This document shows positions 58,469 to 64,000 of a DNA stretch of 64,000 nucleotides, in pieces. Source of the stretch: Jannaschia sp. GRR-S6-38 (GTDB lineage Bacteria > Pseudomonadota > Alphaproteobacteria > Rhodobacterales > Rhodobacteraceae). The notes below the pieces were generated by a model, which was given only the letters and a program-made list of their open reading frames with translations, had not been told where the DNA came from and searched no databases. Within the stretch, counting starts at the first letter, position 1, and the number at the start of each line of letters is the position of its first letter. A program made the translations under genes and the position numbers. Location of the stretch: contig NZ_CP122537.1 of NCBI RefSeq assembly GCF_029853695.1, positions 1,364,001 through 1,428,000 of the forward strand, in the 5' to 3' direction.

Positions 58469-59356
58469 ATGGCCATCCTCATCGACAAAGACACCAAGGT
58501 CATCTGCCAGGGCTTCACCGGCTCTCAGGGCACGTTCCACTCGGAACAGGCCATCGCCTACGGCACGCGGATGGTCGGCGGGGTCACGCCCGGCAAGGGC
58601 GGTCAGACGCATCTGGACCTGCCCGTCTTCGACAGCTGCCACGAGGCGGTCGCCAAGACCGGCGCGAACGCGAGCGTCATCTACGTCCCGCCGCCCTTCG
58701 CCGCCGACTCGATCCTCGAGGCGATCGACGCCGAGATCCCGCTGGTGGTCTGCATCACCGAGGGCATCCCGGTGCTCGACATGATGAAGGTCAAGCGCGC
58801 GCTCGACGGCTCGGCCACCCGACTGGTCGGCCCGAACTGCCCGGGCGTCATCACGCCCGACGCCTGCAAGATCGGCATCATGCCGGGCCACATCCACAAG
58901 CGCGGCTCGGTCGGCGTGGTGTCGCGCTCGGGGACGCTGACCTACGAGGCCGTCAAGCAGACGACCGACATGGGCCTGGGCCAGTCCACCGCCGTTGGCA
59001 TCGGCGGCGACCCGATCAAGGGGACCGAGCATATCGACGTGCTCGAGATGTTCCTGGCCGATGACGAGACGCAGTCGATCATCATGATCGGCGAGATCGG
59101 AGGCACCGCCGAGGAGGAGGCCGCCCAGTTCCTGGCCGATGAACGCAAGAAGGGCCGCTGGAAGCCGACCGCCGGCTTCATCGCCGGCCGCACCGCGCCC
59201 CCGGGCCGCCGCATGGGCCATGCCGGTGCCATCGTCGCGGGCGGCAAGGGCGACGCGGAATCGAAGATCGAGGCGATGCGCGAAGCGGGCATCGTGGTGG
59301 CCGACAGCCCCGCGACGCTGGGCGAGGCCGTGAAGGAGGCGATCGACAAGGGATGA
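58469..59356 (+). CDS. sucD: succinyl-CoA synthetase, alpha subunit
   Basis: A 295-residue CoA-binding subunit. [35 protein letters not shown] binds Co[45 protein letters not shown] follows; the phosphorylated His is His251 in [15 protein letters not shown]. It pairs with SucC encoded 1.3 kb upstream. It has a GGAGG site, and its stop overlaps the next gene by 4 bp (ATGA). Confidence 0.98.
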   Translation: MAILIDKDTKVICQGFTGSQGTFHSEQAIAYGTRMVGGVTPGKGGQTHLDLPVFDSCHEAVAKTGANASVIYVPPPFAADSILEAIDAEIPLVVCITEGIPVLDMMKVKRALDGSATRLVGPNCPGVITPDACKIGIMPGHIHKRGSVGVVSRSGTLTYEAVKQTTDMGLGQSTAVGIGGDPIKGTEHIDVLEMFLADDETQSIIMIGEIGGTAEEEAAQFLADERKKGRWKPTAGFIAGRTAPPGRRMGHAGAIVAGGKGDAESKIEAMREAGIVVADSPATLGEAVKEAIDKG

Positions 59357-59940
59357 CGCGTCTTGCAGGCATGATCGCAGCGACCGCGCTGGCGGGGGCC
59401 CTGGCCCTGCCCGCCCGCGCCGACGCGCCCGAGGCCTGCCTGTCGCCCGCCGACGACATCGGCGCGCTGGTCGCGGCGCTGGAGGCCGAGGGCTGGACGG
59501 CGCTGCCGCAGGGCGACTTGCCGCCCGAGGCGGCCGACCGGCTGGCCTGGCCCTTCGTCGCCGCTTACGTGCTGTCCGACAGCGGCGGGCAGACCATCGC
59601 GCAGCTCTACGAATTGCAGCGCCGCACCGTCGAGGGGCTGACCCGCCGCCGCGACGTTCCCGGCTCCGCGATCCGGCTCCTGACCCGCTCCGACGGCGCC
59701 ATGATGGTAACCGTGCGCGACGTGGCCGGCGGCGTCGAGCTGCGCTGCCGCGTCGCGCTGGACGGCGGGGCCCGGGCGCCGGTGACCTTCCTGGCCGAGA
59801 TCCCGCGCCGCGGCGAGGGGATCGAGATCGTGACCACCCGCCTGAACCCCGAGAAGCTGTCGGGCGTGATCGACGCACCCGTGACCGTGGCCGAGATCGT
59901 CGAGACCCGCCTCACCTACGACCCGGAGGACGGATCGTGA
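59353..59940 (+). CDS. hypothetical exported protein between sucD and sucA
   Basis: A 195-residue protein with a signal peptide ([23 protein letters not shown]) and a mature domain with two cysteines ([36 protein letters not shown]). No family is recognised. It starts in the sucD stop (ATGA) and ends 136 bp before sucA. A gap of that size could hold a separate sucA promoter, though I saw no clear -35/-10. Confidence 0.75.
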   Translation: MTRLAGMIAATALAGALALPARADAPEACLSPADDIGALVAALEAEGWTALPQGDLPPEAADRLAWPFVAAYVLSDSGGQTIAQLYELQRRTVEGLTRRRDVPGSAIRLLTRSDGAMMVTVRDVAGGVELRCRVALDGGARAPVTFLAEIPRRGEGIEIVTTRLNPEKLSGVIDAPVTVAEIVETRLTYDPEDGS

Positions 59941-60076
59941 CCCGGCCTCACCTGCCCGCCACCCTGCGCGATCCAGCGCTCGACCGCATTTCCGCGCAGA
60001 CTCGCCCGATGGGCAAGGGACCCGCCCCCGCACGCTGCGCAACCTTGGCCAGACCACACCCCTCGGAGGTGCTCAA

Positions 60077-63046
<2,970 letters not shown>

Positions 63047-63050
63047 ATTG

Positions 63051-64000
63051 ATGTCCATCGAAGTGAAGGTGCCCACGCTGGGCGAATCCGTGACCGAGGC
63101 GACGGTCGCCACCTGGTTCAAGCAGCCGGGCGACGCGGTCGCGGCCGACGAGATGCTCTGCGAGCTGGAGACCGACAAGGTCACCGTCGAGGTGCCCGCC
63201 CCCGCCGCCGGCACGCTGGGCGAGATCGTCGCCGGCGAGGGCGAGACGGTGGGCGTCGACGCGCTGCTCGCAACCATCTCCGAGGGCGCGGGCGCGGCGC
63301 CCAAGCCCGATGGCAAATCCGAGGCCAAGCCCGACGGCAAGGCCGCCGAGGGGAAATCCGAACCCGCCGCCGCGGCGCCGGCCGCCGCCCCCGCCTCCGG
63401 CGGCGACAGCATCGACGTGATGGTCCCCGCGCTGGGCGAATCCGTGACCGAGGCCACCGTCGCCACCTGGTTCAAGCAGCCCGGCGACGCCGTCGCGGCC
63501 GACGAGATGCTCTGCGAGCTGGAGACCGACAAAGTCTCCGTCGAGGTGCCCGCCCCCGCCGCCGGCACGCTCTCCGAAATCCTCGCGCAAGAGGGCGAGA
63601 CCGTCGCCGCGGGCGGCAAGCTCGCCGTGATCGCCGCGGGCGAGGGCGCCGCCCCCGCGCCCCAGGCCGAGGCCGAGGCGCCGAAAGCCGAGGCCGCCTC
63701 CGCCCCCGCCACCAAGCGCGGCGCCGATGTCGAGGACGCGCCCTCGGCCAAGAAGCTGATGGCCGAGAAGGGGCTCGACCCCGCCGCGGTGCAGGGCTCC
63801 GGCCGCGATGGCCGGGTGATGAAGGAAGACGTGATGAAGGCCGCCAGCGCGGCCCGGGCCCCCGCCGCCGAGGCGCCTGCCCCGGCGCAGGCCCCGCGCG
63901 CGCCGACCCCCGCCGACGATGCCGGGCGCGAGGAGCGGGTCAAGATGACCCGCCTGCGCCAGACCATCGCCCGCCGCCTGAAGGACGCCCAGAACACCGC
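63051..64000 (+). CDS. sucB: dihydrolipoamide succinyltransferase (E2), two lipoyl domains, 3' truncated by window
   Basis: The frame is open from ATG 63051 to the window end (about 316 codons). It encodes two tandem lipoyl domains, with lipoylated lysines Lys42 and Lys160 (each in ELETDKV), joined by Ala/Pro/Lys-rich linkers. Then come the peripheral-subunit-binding domain (EDAPSAKKLMAEKGLDPAAVQGSGRDGRVMKEDVMKA) and the start of the catalytic domain (RVKMTRLRQTIARRLKDAQNTA). E. coli SucB has one lipoyl domain; two are found in some alphaproteobacteria. The catalytic His-Asp motif is outside the window. Confidence 0.97.
   Translation, partial: MSIEVKVPTLGESVTEATVATWFKQPGDAVAADEMLCELETDKVTVEVPAPAAGTLGEIVAGEGETVGVDALLATISEGAGAAPKPDGKSEAKPDGKAAEGKSEPAAAAPAAAPASGGDSIDVMVPALGESVTEATVATWFKQPGDAVAADEMLCELETDKVSVEVPAPAAGTLSEILAQEGETVAAGGKLAVIAAGEGAAPAPQAEAEAPKAEAASAPATKRGADVEDAPSAKKLMAEKGLDPAAVQGSGRDGRVMKEDVMKAASAARAPAAEAPAPAQAPRAPTPADDAGREERVKMTRLRQTIARRLKDAQNT
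63069..63571 (+). repeat. 149-bp direct repeat encoding the two lipoyl domains of sucB
   Basis: Bases 63069-63217 and 63423-63571 align without gaps at an offset of 354 bp and differ at about eight positions by my reading, of which about six are silent. The protein copies differ at two of about fifty residues. The similarity exceeds what function alone needs, pointing to recent duplication or gene conversion within sucB. Confidence 0.85.

Overview
The window looks like chromosomal DNA of an alphaproteobacterium of the Rhodobacteraceae (Roseobacter/Rhodobacter group). The DNA is very GC-rich. It encodes a class I (HIGT/KISKS) lysyl-tRNA synthetase, the ethylmalonyl-CoA pathway enzymes Ccr, Ecm, Mch and Mcl2, an HvrA/Spb-type small H-NS protein, and several small families (DUF4864, DUF1737, NnrU, TIGR02186, DUF3140) typical of that family. 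I found no rRNA, tRNA, CRISPR array, insertion sequence or prophage. Most of the window is densely packed core genome with 1-4 nt stop/start overlaps.

Layout. 1-9.6 kb: the 3' end of a ComM-type ATPase; gshB, yraN and rsmI on the minus strand, divergent from an LpoA-like lipoprotein and glnD; then a frameshifted Imm11-like remnant in a poorly coding 1.2-kb gap; then murJ. 9.6-15 kb: a rhomboid lacking its catalytic residues, trpS, a LysR regulator, a TerB-like protein, lysS. 15-22.7 kb: a large beta-helix protein, small housekeeping genes, a class IV aminotransferase, a universal stress protein, then nfu-tsaB-rimI behind a candidate Irr box. 22.8-29.8 kb: a BMP-type (purine) nucleoside ABC importer operon ending in purine nucleoside phosphorylase, interrupted by a low-GC secreted-protein gene and a LysE-type exporter. 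29.8-37.2 kb: a GMC oxidoreductase, a TSUP transporter with a TIGR02186 partner, an SDR, a RecD-like helicase, and a LuxI/LuxR quorum-sensing pair with a small overlapping ORF. 37.3-42.6 kb: ccrA, an acyltransferase, ecm and an H-NS-like protein. 42.7-45 kb: deoD, and ornithine decarboxylase behind a structured leader. 45-64 kb: a respiratory/TCA block, sdhCDA-(four small genes)-sdhB on the minus strand, the second ethylmalonyl-CoA cluster (mcl2-nnrU-DUF1737-mch), then mdh, sucC-(two genes)-sucD-(one gene)-sucA-sucB on the plus strand.

How it fits together. Ccr, Ecm, Mch and Mcl2 supply four steps of the glyoxylate-bypass-free route for acetyl-CoA assimilation. They feed the TCA enzymes encoded a few kb away. 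The nucleoside importer and two purine nucleoside phosphorylases form a purine salvage module. RsmI/YraN/LpoA/GshB and MurJ are housekeeping.

The most unusual signals are non-coding. (i) A pair of GTGATCAC palindromes, 20-21 bp apart, lies about 115-118 bp upstream of both sdhC and sucC. (ii) Five consecutive hairpins are read in frame between the sucC stop codon and a signal peptide inside the suc operon. (iii) The odc leader contains short ORFs overlapping a hairpin. (iv) A nested 60-bp palindrome lies between convergent genes. (v) Two genes, glnD and a DUF4344 metalloprotease, have homologous or signal-peptide sequence extending upstream of any ATG/GTG/TTG. Family assignments are from recognition of the translated sequences only; no database search was run.
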